Shown: positions 27,719-36,011 of the stretch, in pieces
How positions within the stretch are numbered: position 1 is the first letter of the stretch
Layout of the letters: every line of letters begins with the position of its first letter
DNA from: an uncultured Spartobacteria bacterium
Lineage (GTDB): Bacteria > Verrucomicrobiota > Verrucomicrobiia > Chthoniobacterales > Chthoniobacteraceae
NCBI GenBank assembly: GCA_903919125.1
Contig: CAIXGS010000036.1
Coordinates: 1 to 64,000 of the forward strand
DNA: 64,000 bases
Direction of reading: 5' to 3'
Notes under the pieces: generated by a model
Told to the model about the DNA's origin: nothing
The model's input: the letters and a program-made list of their open reading frames with translations, nothing else
The model's database searches: none
Program-made: the position numbers and the translations under genes

Positions 27719-28915
27719 ATGAACGAAATCAACCGCTCGCATCCGCCGATAGGCCATTTAACGAACGCCTACAGCGATCGCACCTTCCCGCCTTTCAGCC
27801 TTAGTCGTCTTTTGAAAACAGTGTTCAGCCCCGTGGGCGGTGAGAAGGTGTGCATCTTAATTGATCTGCCCCAGCCCGCTCTAATGAAGGACTTTGGTTT
27901 CTTGTCGCACCCAGAGTTTTCCATCCAGCGCTACGCCTACGAGGTATTCTACGAAGGCCTACGGAAGGGCGTTTTAGAGGAGTTGGGGATGCACGGGGCG
28001 GAGATGTTTGCGTATGAACTCACTGGCGGTAGCAATCTGGATTTGCCGGATACATGCGTCTCCGTGACGGGCGAAACGGTTTCATTCCGTGACGTGATTT
28101 ACAGCCAGTATAACTTGGTTTTGTGCGTTTCAACTTACTCCGCTACCGCGCCGCTGACGGCTTCCGCGAAGGAGTTCGGGTTCCGAGGAGCGACGTTGCA
28201 CGGCCTAAACGAGATCATTTTGCGCACCGGTTTATCGGTGGATTACAACGAGGTGAGCGTTCTAGCTGAGCGCTTTCGTCAGGGTTTAACTCGCGCAGAT
28301 CATGTTGAAATCGATTTTGTTGCGGAAGGCCACTCTGCAATGTTGCGCCTGGAGCTTGGGCGTCAGGAGGCCCAGAAAAGCCACGGGATTTGTCCCGGTA
28401 CCGAGCCCGATGTCGCAAATTTACCCGCGGGCGAAGTCTACTTCGTGCCGGTGACGGCCGAGGGCGAGTTTCCCATGCGGTATGAAGATGGGACGTTGGG
28501 GATGATGACGGTCAAAGCGGGGCGTATCGTGCAATCGCGTTTGCTACGCGGAAGCGCTGCAGTGGTTGCCGCGCACAACGAGAAGCTTGAGTTCGATCCA
28601 GTGACAGGAGAATTGGGTGAACTGGGATTTGGGACTCAGGAATTACCTCCGAGTGGCCGAGACATTCAGGATGAGAAAATCCTTGGAACTTTGCATGTGG
28701 CCACCGGTCGTAGTGATCATCTTGGGGGGACATTGACGCCTGATCGTTTTGCCAATCGGCTGAATGCCACGCACGACGACGTGTTGTTTAGTTCGACGAA
28801 AACTCCGGAGATCAGCGTCCCTGAGGTGCGCGTCTACCGCGATGGGGAAGTGCACGTGGTGATTGAAAACTATCTGCCATCTGCATACGTACGTGACTTA
28901 ATGGCAGGAAGGTAA
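27719..28915 (+). CDS. Aminopeptidase T-like metalloprotease (M29)
   Basis: The 398-residue protein matches the M29 (AmpS/AmpT) layout. An N-terminal domain is followed by the metal-site half with NLPAGEVYFVP (E239), GELGFGTQE and LGTLHVATGRSDHLGG (H326). These glutamates and histidines correspond in order to the two-metal centre of the family. M29 enzymes are cytoplasmic broad-specificity aminopeptidases. Identity across the N-terminal half looks weak to me, so a diverged function is possible. The gene stands alone between the SRPBCC gene's terminator and its own. Confidence 0.72.
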   Translation: MNEINRSHPPIGHLTNAYSDRTFPPFSLSRLLKTVFSPVGGEKVCILIDLPQPALMKDFGFLSHPEFSIQRYAYEVFYEGLRKGVLEELGMHGAEMFAYELTGGSNLDLPDTCVSVTGETVSFRDVIYSQYNLVLCVSTYSATAPLTASAKEFGFRGATLHGLNEIILRTGLSVDYNEVSVLAERFRQGLTRADHVEIDFVAEGHSAMLRLELGRQEAQKSHGICPGTEPDVANLPAGEVYFVPVTAEGEFPMRYEDGTLGMMTVKAGRIVQSRLLRGSAAVVAAHNEKLEFDPVTGELGELGFGTQELPPSGRDIQDEKILGTLHVATGRSDHLGGTLTPDRFANRLNATHDDVLFSSTKTPEISVPEVRVYRDGEVHVVIENYLPSAYVRDLMAGR

Positions 28916-28927
28916 GGGTCGTATTCG

Positions 28928-28960
28928 AATCGGCGCGTAGAACTAGGGCGCGCCGATTTG
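28928..28960 (+). terminator. Strong hairpin after the M29 gene
   Basis: Perfect 10-bp arms AATCGGCGCG (28928-28937) and CGCGCCGATT (28949-28958) enclose an 11-base loop. The T-run after it is short, so it may be a weak terminator or an RNA-stabilising stem. It ends about 30 bp before the kinase start codon. Confidence 0.6.
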
Positions 28961-28988
28961 CTTGCATAATATTCGGAAGAGGAGCGCA

Positions 28989-30170
28989 ATGAATTCGGGT
29001 TTTTTAGACAAACTCATCGAGCGCATCGGGCGTGTTCGGCCACAGGATTTGGAGTCCTACTTAACTCGTTTGGCCGACGAGAAGGGATTTCTTGAAACGA
29101 TCTTCAACGCCATTCATGAGGGCGTAATCGTAACGGATTTGCAGGGGCGCGTGAGCTATTTAAACCGCGGAGCGTGCGAGCTCTTGGGGCTGGATCGCGA
29201 GCTCTCGATGGACCGTCCTGTGCGGGAGTGTCTGCGCGGAATTGCTTGGGAGCAACTGCTTGGCTTGGGCAAAGTGGTCTCGCGCGATGTAGAAGTATTT
29301 TACCCACAGCACCGTTTTTTGAATTTTTACGTCGAGCCGATGTTCTTGGAAAAGCCTTCGGCAAAGCATCTTGCAGGAGGGTTTGAGCGTGAGCCGGTTG
29401 GTTTTGCGGTGATCTTGCGGGACATCACCGAGCACCGGCGTTCCACGGAGGAGACCATTCATAGCGAACGTCTCTCTGCGTTAACCCTTTTGGCCGCAGG
29501 AGTTGCCCATGAAATCGGAAATCCGCTCAATTCGCTGAATATTCACATGCAACTGCTCGAGAGAAAATTGCGCAGGTTGCCGGAGGATTCTCGAGGTGAT
29601 CTCCAGGATTTGCTGGCCGTGGCGAAGGGCGAGGTCGAGCGTTTGGATGCGATTGTGCAGCAGTTTTTGGGGGCGATCCGTCCGGCGCACTTGGAGGTGG
29701 GACTGGAGAACATCAACTCATTGATTAGCGAGTCGGTGGAGTTTTTGTCGCCAGAGATCAGCGACCGCGAGGTGCAGGTGGAACAGCGCTTGCGGAAGGA
29801 TCTTCCTCTGGCAGTAGTGGATAAGACGCAGATCAAACAGGCATTTTTTAACATCATTAAAAACGCAGTCCAAGCGATGCGTCGTGGTGGAGTGCTGCGG
29901 ATTGAGAGTGAGCTGGAAAATCCTTACATCCGAATCACATTTTTAGACACTGGCGGAGGCATCGCAGCCGCGAACATGAGCAAGATTTTCGAGCCCTACT
30001 TTACGACCAAACAGACGGGCTCGGGGCTTGGACTTTTAATCGTGCGCAGGATTGTGCGGGAGCACGGCGGGGAGATCGACCTGGTGTCCCACGATGGACA
30101 AGGTCTGGAATTCACGGTGCGCCTTCCCTTGCGCGATCAGCGCGCGCGTTTGCTGCCACCTTCAGCGTAG
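28989..30170 (+). CDS. PAS-domain sensor histidine kinase, NtrB-like
   Basis: The 393-residue protein has no membrane helix. It starts with a short helical region, then a PAS domain at about 35-150 (FNAIHEGVIVTDLQG). A HisKA domain carries H174 (AHEIGNPLNSLN) and the HATPase domain has N (NIIKNAVQAM), G1 (DTGGGI) and G2 (GSGLGL) boxes. The layout is that of soluble nitrogen-type kinases that partner sigma-54 activators. No response regulator is adjacent, so it is an orphan here. The ATG at 28989 has a good SD (GAGGAG) and is preferred over one nine codons upstream. Confidence 0.93.
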   Translation: MNSGFLDKLIERIGRVRPQDLESYLTRLADEKGFLETIFNAIHEGVIVTDLQGRVSYLNRGACELLGLDRELSMDRPVRECLRGIAWEQLLGLGKVVSRDVEVFYPQHRFLNFYVEPMFLEKPSAKHLAGGFEREPVGFAVILRDITEHRRSTEETIHSERLSALTLLAAGVAHEIGNPLNSLNIHMQLLERKLRRLPEDSRGDLQDLLAVAKGEVERLDAIVQQFLGAIRPAHLEVGLENINSLISESVEFLSPEISDREVQVEQRLRKDLPLAVVDKTQIKQAFFNIIKNAVQAMRRGGVLRIESELENPYIRITFLDTGGGIAAANMSKIFEPYFTTKQTGSGLGLLIVRRIVREHGGEIDLVSHDGQGLEFTVRLPLRDQRARLLPPSA

Positions 30171-30257
30171 GGCGTGATAAATGTGAGCCGCCTCCCCCTG
30201 CAATTTCCCATTTAACTTTACACCCTCTCGCCCGCTCACCCTAGATCCTATCAAACT

Positions 30258-31343
30258 ATGGCAACCATTCAAGAGTCGCAGATCCTCGAAAAACTCGCTG
30301 GGGTGAGATACCCCGGATTCTCCCGGGACATTGTGTCCTTTGGGTTAGTGAAAAAAGTAGAGATTACTGGGGGAGCGGTGAGCGTGCAGTTGGCGGTGAC
30401 GACTGCAGATTTAAAAGTGCCTCAACAAATTAAGGAGGAGAGCGAGGGGTTGCTGCGGAGTTTGTCTGGTGTAGATTCTGTGGTGGTAAAAGTTGATGTG
30501 CAGGCACCTGCACAACCCGCAGCAGTGACTGGCGCGACAGGAGCTGCCGCCTCCGCCGCTTCGAGGGTAGAGGGAGTCAAACACATCATTGCCGTCGCCA
30601 GTGGTAAGGGCGGAGTTGGGAAGAGCACGGTGGCAGCGAATCTCGCGGTGGCGCTGGATCGCAGCGGAGCAAGCGTTGGACTGTGCGATTGCGACCTTTA
30701 TGGACCGAGCATCGGGCTGATGTTCGGCACCCAGCAGCGGCCGTTTGCGGATGCTGAAACAGGCAAAATTCAGCCTGTGGAGCGCTACGGATTACGTCTC
30801 ATGAGCATGGGCTTTTTGTTGGATGACGGAGCGCCTGCGGTGCTGCGCGGACCGATGGTCACAAAATACACGCAGCAATTTTTACGACAGGTAGATTGGG
30901 GTGACCTCGATTATCTCGTGCTGGATTTGCCCCCGGGCACTGGGGACATTCAACTAACTATTGTACAGACAGTTGCATTGGACGGGGCGCTCATTGTAAC
31001 CACTCCTCAGGAAGTTGCCCTGATAGATGCTCGCAAAGCCGTAAGCATGTTCAACAAGGTGAACGTCCCTGTTCTCGGTATCGTGGAGAACATGAGTTAC
31101 TTCCTCTGTCCTTCGGATTCCGTGCGGTATGACATTTTCGGAACTGGCGGTGGCCAGCGTGAGGCAGAGCGGTTAGGGGTGCCGCTCTTGGCGCAGATCC
31201 CGATTGATATTGCCACTCGCGAGGCTGGGGACAGGGGACTGCCCGTGACTGGGGCGGTTCCCGAAGGGGAGATTGCGGCGAGTTTTATGGGGTTGGCTAA
31301 TTCTTTGCGCAGCGTGCTGGAAAAGTCTGCAATTGCGACTTAA
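30258..31343 (+). CDS. mrp: Mrp/NBP35-family iron-sulfur carrier ATPase
   Basis: Residues 1-80 form a MIP18-like (DUF59) domain and a linker of Ala/Pro leads to the ParA-like ATPase. The deviant Walker A is GKGGVGKST (116-124), followed by CDLYGPS, LDLPPGTGDIQLT and VENMSYF. Mrp proteins carry [4Fe-4S] clusters to target apoproteins, bound between two subunits by a CXXC. Here the motif reads C284-P-S-D287, so the second cysteine is missing, as in a subset of bacterial Mrp. Length (361) is typical. It precedes the small gene and pyr genes by 34 bp. Confidence 0.95.
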   Translation: MATIQESQILEKLAGVRYPGFSRDIVSFGLVKKVEITGGAVSVQLAVTTADLKVPQQIKEESEGLLRSLSGVDSVVVKVDVQAPAQPAAVTGATGAAASAASRVEGVKHIIAVASGKGGVGKSTVAANLAVALDRSGASVGLCDCDLYGPSIGLMFGTQQRPFADAETGKIQPVERYGLRLMSMGFLLDDGAPAVLRGPMVTKYTQQFLRQVDWGDLDYLVLDLPPGTGDIQLTIVQTVALDGALIVTTPQEVALIDARKAVSMFNKVNVPVLGIVENMSYFLCPSDSVRYDIFGTGGGQREAERLGVPLLAQIPIDIATREAGDRGLPVTGAVPEGEIAASFMGLANSLRSVLEKSAIAT

Positions 31344-31377
31344 GTTCGCTATAGTTTCCCTCTGAAGCCACCCCTTT

Positions 31378-31635
31378 ATGAGTTCCACCACCTCCCCCCA
31401 AGCTCCTGCTAAGCTCTCGACTGAAGGCCACAACGCCGACCTCGTAAAGGATTCACTCCTTTACCGAGAATTTCTTGCTGAGCGCGATGAGATCCTGCGC
31501 CACAAGTGGATAGAGAGCGAAAAAGCGGGGCACGACATAGGCTTTGAAAAGGCGCTTTTAGATTGGATTTTGCGATATCGCTCAAACTGGAGACTGCAGC
31601 GCCACCAGGACGCAGGTTTGAGTCCCTTGGTTTAG
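31378..31635 (+). CDS. Small conserved charged protein (possibly DUF4032-related)
   Basis: The 85-residue soluble protein has a disordered Ser/Pro start and then a compact helical part (LLYREFLAERDEILRHKW and GHDIGFEKALLDWILRYR). I recall this kind of sequence from short proteins of PVC bacteria, some annotated as DUF4032, but I hold that only loosely. Function unknown. It sits 34 bp after mrp and about 38 bp before pyrR, so it appears to be part of the same transcript. Confidence 0.7.
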   Translation: MSSTTSPQAPAKLSTEGHNADLVKDSLLYREFLAERDEILRHKWIESEKAGHDIGFEKALLDWILRYRSNWRLQRHQDAGLSPLV

Positions 31636-31673
31636 AGAGTTCAGTCACCCCAAAAACTTTGTTGATCCAACCC

Positions 31674-32282
31674 GTGTCTGTCACCTTAGCCGCTCCAGCA
31701 CAAACGCCTCCCAACAATGCTCTTGCTGTTTTGGATGCAGCGGCAATCCACCGAGCTCTGGAGGGCATGGCACTTGAGATCCTGAAGCGACATCCAGTGC
31801 CAGAACAACTGGCACTCATTGGGATTCCTTCACGCGGGGTTGAGATCGCCGCGCGCCTTGGGAAGTTCATCGAGGCTGCGACGGGGCGGAGTCCCTTTTG
31901 TGGAGCGATAGATATCTCCATGCACCGTGATGATATCGGTGCACGAAACTTACTCTTCGCGGTGCAACCTTCTCATCTGCCTGCTCAACTCGCTGATGGC
32001 GCTCTAGTTTTGGTGGATGATGTGTTGCAGTCGGGCCGCACTTGCAGAGCCGCTTTGGATGCGCTCTCAAGCTTCGGTCGCCCTAGTCGCATCGAGTACG
32101 CGGTGTTAGTCGATCGTGGAATGCGAGAATTGCCTATCGCGGCGGATTACGTGGGTAAGGTGATGCAGGTTGGCGCTGAGGAGCGGGTATTTGTGCGTTT
32201 GCCGCCGCAAGATCAACTGGAGGGAGTGTGGCTTGAGCGTGTGACTCGGATGCCCCGCCGTACCGGCCTTGTTTCAAGATGA
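31674..32282 (+). CDS. pyrR: PyrR: pyrimidine operon regulator / uracil phosphoribosyltransferase
   Basis: The protein has the PRPP-binding signature [14 protein letters not shown] and the PyrR-specific segments [12 protein letters not shown], then DISMHRDDI and [14 protein letters not shown]. PyrR senses uridine nucleotides and controls pyr mRNA, and it has some uracil phosphoribosyltransferase activity. The start is unclear: there is no ATG, and I choose GTG at 31674 (202 residues), with TTG at 31659 or 31662 as alternatives. Its TGA overlaps the ATG of pyrB, so the two are coupled. I found no typical PyrR-binding attenuator in the short gaps around it. Confidence 0.88.
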   Translation: MSVTLAAPAQTPPNNALAVLDAAAIHRALEGMALEILKRHPVPEQLALIGIPSRGVEIAARLGKFIEAATGRSPFCGAIDISMHRDDIGARNLLFAVQPSHLPAQLADGALVLVDDVLQSGRTCRAALDALSSFGRPSRIEYAVLVDRGMRELPIAADYVGKVMQVGAEERVFVRLPPQDQLEGVWLERVTRMPRRTGLVSR

Positions 32283-33259
32283 ACCCGTCCGAGCTCTCAT
32301 CACCTGTTATCCCAACGGAGCCAGTGCGTTGGATTCACAAGGATCTGACTGGATTGCAAGCGCTCTCCAAGGTGGAGCTGACTTTGTTGCTGGATACTGC
32401 CGCCGCCTTTAAGTCTGTGGGAACGCGGCACATTAAGAAGGTCCCGGCTTTGCGTGGCAAAACGCTGGTGAATTTTTTTGTCGAACCTTCAACGCGTACG
32501 AGAATTTCTTTTGAACTGGCAGCGGAGCGTCTGAGCGCTGACGTGATTAACATGAGCGCAACGGCGTCCAGTCTGACCAAGGGTGAGACGCTTAAGGATA
32601 CCGCTTTAAACCTACAAGCACTTCATGCTGATATGATTGTGTTGCGCCACAGTTCGGCTGGTGCGGCGCAGTTTCTGGCCGAGCGACTGGATGCCAGTGT
32701 GGTGAACGCGGGCGATGGCTCGCACGAGCATCCCACTCAGGCTTTGTTGGACGCGTTTACGATTCGCGAACACAAGGGGCGTATTGAGGGCCTTCACGTG
32801 GCGATTGTCGGCGATATATTGTTCTCTCGCGTGGCACGTTCCGATATCTTTGCGCTCACGCGGCTTGGAGCGAAGGTGACTTTAGTCGGTCCAAGCACGT
32901 TAGTTCCAGCGGAGCTAAAACGGCTTGGGGTCTCCATCTCGCACGACCTTGATGAGCTTCTACCGGAGTTAGACGTCATTAACCTGCTGCGCATTCAGCA
33001 CGAACGTCAGCGCAAAGAGTATTTTCCAAGTCTGGGTGAGTACACTTCCTTATTTGGATTGTCCAAGGCTCGGGCTGCGCGCTTGAAGCCGGACTGTTTG
33101 GTGATGCATCCCGGCCCCATCAATCGCGGGGTGGAAATTGACAGCGACGTGGCGGACTCTTCGCGGAGCGTGATTCTCCAACAGGTTACTAATGGACTCG
33201 CTGTTCGCATGGCGGTTCTCTACCTATGCAACGCCGCACGTTCTGGTGAGTGGGTGTAA
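32279..33259 (+). CDS. pyrB: Aspartate carbamoyltransferase catalytic subunit
   Basis: PyrB condenses carbamoyl phosphate and aspartate in pyrimidine synthesis. The carbamoyl-phosphate motif [13 protein letters not shown] is present, followed by [20 protein letters not shown], and [12 protein letters not shown] near the C-terminus. Length 326 is typical for the catalytic chain of class B/C enzymes. No pyrI regulatory chain gene is near. The start overlaps pyrR by four bases and pyrC follows 21 bp later, so the three form one unit. Confidence 0.97.
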   Translation: MNPSELSSPVIPTEPVRWIHKDLTGLQALSKVELTLLLDTAAAFKSVGTRHIKKVPALRGKTLVNFFVEPSTRTRISFELAAERLSADVINMSATASSLTKGETLKDTALNLQALHADMIVLRHSSAGAAQFLAERLDASVVNAGDGSHEHPTQALLDAFTIREHKGRIEGLHVAIVGDILFSRVARSDIFALTRLGAKVTLVGPSTLVPAELKRLGVSISHDLDELLPELDVINLLRIQHERQRKEYFPSLGEYTSLFGLSKARAARLKPDCLVMHPGPINRGVEIDSDVADSSRSVILQQVTNGLAVRMAVLYLCNAARSGEWV

Positions 33260-33280
33260 TGGTCTAAATAGAAAATTGTT

Positions 33281-34561
33281 ATGTCGAAAGCGCTGTGGCT
33301 TAAAAATGGGCGGGTGATCGATCCTGCAAACCATCGCGACGCCGTTGGAGACGTGCTCATTATAGACGGCCGGATCGCAGACGCTGGGGTTGAGGTTCCT
33401 CACGAGGCGGAGGTTGTCGATTGCAATGGGTTGGTTGTGGCACCTGGTTTGGTGGATTTGCACGTGCATTTTCGCGAGCCGGGGCAGTCCGCAAAGGAGA
33501 CCATTGCCTCGGGCGCGCGGGCTGCCGCGGCCGGTGGATTTACGACTGTGGTTTGTATGCCGAACACGACGCCGTCCTTGGACAGCGCCTCGGCTGTGGC
33601 GTGGCTTTTGGAAAAGGTACGAGCGGAGGCGTGCGTGCGTGTGCATGCGACCGGGGCGCTGAGCAAGGGGATATCGGGCGAGGAAATGGCGCCGATCGGT
33701 GCGTTAAAAAAAGCGGGCGTTGTTGCGCTTACAGATGACGGGCGCTGCATTCAAAATCATGAACTCATGCGGCGTGCTTTGGAGTATGCGAAGATGTTCG
33801 GGTTGACGGTGATGGATCACTGTCAGGATTATTCGCTTGTGGGCAAAGGGGTTATGCACGAGGGCTACTGGAGCACAGTGCTTGGGTTGCCGGGCTGGCC
33901 TGCTGCGGGAGAGGAACTGATTGTGCAACGCAACGGGCTGCTTGCGGAACTCACGGGCACTCCTGTGCATTGCCAGCATCTCAGCGCGGCGGGGAGCGTG
34001 CGCGCGTTGCGGGAAGCTCGCCAAAGAGGCGTGCCGTTGAGCGGGGAAGTTTGTCCGCATCACATCGCGTTGAGTGACGAGGCCGTGAAGGGTTACGACA
34101 CAAATTTTAAAATGAATCCCCCGTTGCGCAGCGAGGAGCATATCGAGGCGCTTCTGGAGGGCATTGCCGATGGGACAATTACGATTCTAGCAAGCGACCA
34201 TGCGCCGCATTGCGGATTTGAGAAGGAAGTGGAATTTGATCAGGCCCCGTTTGGGATTTTGGGTCTTGAAACCGAGCTGGGGTTGTTCCTCGACATCCTC
34301 GTGCACAAACGTCGCGTGATCGATTTGAACCGGTTGGTGGAGATGTACACGATCAATCCTGCGCGTCTTTTGGGGTTGGATTGTGGGACGCTTTCGCCGG
34401 GAGCCTTGGGAGATGTGACCCTGATTGACCCTAGTTTAGAGTGGCGAGTGGATCGAGAAGCGAGTTTCTCACTAAGCCGCAACACGCCGTTTCACGGGTG
34501 GGAGTTGAAGGGCAGGGCGGTACGAACGATCGTGGGTGGTAGTACCGTTTGGGCGTTGTAA
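33281..34561 (+). CDS. pyrC: Dihydroorotase
   Basis: The 426-residue amidohydrolase carries the metal-binding HxH motif as DLHVHFREPG, the family GFTTVVCMPNT strand and the metal-ligand DDGR segment, then HCQHLS and the catalytic ASDHAPH near 307. This is the type I (class I) dihydroorotase found with PyrB in many bacteria and should be an active zinc enzyme. It closes N-carbamoylaspartate to dihydroorotate. It lies 21 bp after pyrB. The DegS-like gene follows by 21 bp, so read-through into it is likely. Confidence 0.97.
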   Translation: MSKALWLKNGRVIDPANHRDAVGDVLIIDGRIADAGVEVPHEAEVVDCNGLVVAPGLVDLHVHFREPGQSAKETIASGARAAAAGGFTTVVCMPNTTPSLDSASAVAWLLEKVRAEACVRVHATGALSKGISGEEMAPIGALKKAGVVALTDDGRCIQNHELMRRALEYAKMFGLTVMDHCQDYSLVGKGVMHEGYWSTVLGLPGWPAAGEELIVQRNGLLAELTGTPVHCQHLSAAGSVRALREARQRGVPLSGEVCPHHIALSDEAVKGYDTNFKMNPPLRSEEHIEALLEGIADGTITILASDHAPHCGFEKEVEFDQAPFGILGLETELGLFLDILVHKRRVIDLNRLVEMYTINPARLLGLDCGTLSPGALGDVTLIDPSLEWRVDREASFSLSRNTPFHGWELKGRAVRTIVGGSTVWAL

Positions 34562-34582
34562 GTATTTTACCAAAAGTATATT

Positions 34583-35728
34583 ATGATGCGAAGATGGCTC
34601 TCAATCGCAGCGGTTTTGCTGCTCGCCGTGATAGCCTGGCGGCAATGGCATCCGGCGGCGATTCCACAGGAATTCTTCCCGATTTCGGAGAGCGCGGTGA
34701 TGAAGCCGTCGCCCTTAACTCGTTTTTCTGGCGGGCAATTTCCAGCACTGGCGGCGTTGGAGGAGGATTATACGCGTCTCGTGGAGTCCGTTGTTCCTTC
34801 TGTGGTTAGCATCACGACACAAACAAGAATCCGTCAGAAAGTTCCCGTGGTTCTCGACGCGTTCGACTTGCTCTTCGGATCCCGCCACCAGCGCGTCGTA
34901 GAACAAACTCAGACGGGGCTGGGTTCGGGCGTGATCGTTTCCACGGAGGGCCACGTTCTGACAAATCACCATGTGATTGCTGGCATGGAGGAGATCCGAG
35001 TGCAGATGACTGACGGTCGGGTGGAACCGGCGGAGTTGATCGGGAGTGATCAGGCCACGGATATTGCGGTGTTGAAGATCAAAGGACCGGTACAGGCGTT
35101 GAGTTTTTCGGACTCGGATAAGATTCGCGTGGGGCAACCAGTGCTGGCCGTTGGGAATCCGTTTGGGTTGCAAGAAACTGTAACACAAGGAATTATATCA
35201 GCAAAAGGCAGGGCGATGCGGGATAGTGGCGTGGAGTTTTTACAGACAGATGCCGCAGTGAATCAGGGAAATTCCGGCGGGCCACTATTGAATTATCGCG
35301 GCGAGATTATCGGCATTAACAGCGCGATTTATTCGGCCAATACGGGAACGTGGTTGGGGATTTCTTTTGCGATTCCTTCCAACGTCGCGCAGCGCTCAAT
35401 GCAAAGTATTTTGCTCACCGGGCGGGTGCAGCGGCGGACGTTGGGCGTGTCGACGATGGCGCTTACTCCGGCGATCGCGAATCAAGTGGGGCTGCGAGCG
35501 GTGGTGGGCGCGTACGTCACGCAGGTGAAGCCGGGTTCACCAGCGGAAAAGGCGGGGGTGCAGGTGGGCGACGTGATCGTGCGGATCAACGGAGAGGTAC
35601 TCGAAAATCCAGCGGCTTTGCAGAGGGCGTTGTCAGGGAAAAAAGCGGGCACTCGGCTGCAAGTCAGCGTGGTGAGAGAAGGGCGGGAGTACGCTGTGGC
35701 GATGGATGTGGCTGAATTCTCGGAGTGA
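34583..35728 (+). CDS. DegS/DegQ-like serine protease with one PDZ domain
   Basis: The 381-residue protein has an N-terminal membrane anchor or uncleaved signal (5-20). A trypsin-like domain carries the full triad: H130 (LTNHHV), D160 (ATDIAVLK) and S231 (GNSGGP). One PDZ domain follows (about 285-370, with GSPAEKAGVQVGDVIVRING). A single PDZ and an anchor are the DegS layout, though length and loops do not settle DegS against DegQ. It probably handles misfolded periplasmic proteins or envelope-stress signalling. No sigma-E or anti-sigma gene is near. Confidence 0.93.
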   Translation: MMRRWLSIAAVLLLAVIAWRQWHPAAIPQEFFPISESAVMKPSPLTRFSGGQFPALAALEEDYTRLVESVVPSVVSITTQTRIRQKVPVVLDAFDLLFGSRHQRVVEQTQTGLGSGVIVSTEGHVLTNHHVIAGMEEIRVQMTDGRVEPAELIGSDQATDIAVLKIKGPVQALSFSDSDKIRVGQPVLAVGNPFGLQETVTQGIISAKGRAMRDSGVEFLQTDAAVNQGNSGGPLLNYRGEIIGINSAIYSANTGTWLGISFAIPSNVAQRSMQSILLTGRVQRRTLGVSTMALTPAIANQVGLRAVVGAYVTQVKPGSPAEKAGVQVGDVIVRINGEVLENPAALQRALSGKKAGTRLQVSVVREGREYAVAMDVAEFSE

Positions 35729-35841
35729 CGCCGCAGAGTTCTGCTGACGGTCCCATTGCTGGGACACCTCATCTTAATTTATTGGGTTTTGCAAACGGGC
35801 TTCCCGATTTAGGCTTCTTAGTTGCAGCGACTCCTTCCGTA

Positions 35842-35857
35842 GTATTCAGCTGAATAC
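35842..35857. promoter_or_regulatory. Perfect 16-bp palindrome, candidate operator
   Basis: GTATTCAGCTGAATAC is an exact palindrome without spacer. It lies between the DegS-like gene and the exported operon, a few bases before the duplicated 40-bp cassette. A dimeric transcription factor could bind here, but I do not recognise the site. Confidence 0.45.
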
Positions 35858-35863
35858 AAGGTT

Positions 35864-35943
35864 GTTAAAATAGGTTTTAAAAACGAGCCTCTAATAGCGA
35901 GCCGTTAAAATAGGTTTTAAAAACGAGCCTCTAATAGCGAGCC
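35864..35943 (+). repeat. Two exact tandem copies of a 40-bp intergenic cassette
   Basis: The unit runs 35864-35903 and is repeated without change at 35904-35943. Each unit contains the inverted repeat TTAAAATAGGTTTTAA (6-bp arms around TAGG) and two CGAGCC hexamers 14 bp apart. The second copy ends 68 bp before the start codon of the heme-c protein gene. The inner structure suggests a regulator-binding site that was duplicated rather than random sequence. Confidence 0.85.
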
Positions 35944-36011
35944 GTTTATGGGATTGCCTATCGGAGTTCAACTGCTTCAGCGTCCCCGCAGCCATCTCGA
36001 GAATCCACCCC

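Noticed and set aside
31344-31673. PyrR attenuator in front of pyrR
   Set aside because: I looked for a binding loop followed by terminator and antiterminator hairpins and saw none in the short gaps.
35864-35943. 40-bp repeats as a CRISPR array or attachment site
   Set aside because: Only two contiguous copies without spacer, no cas or integrase genes nearby.
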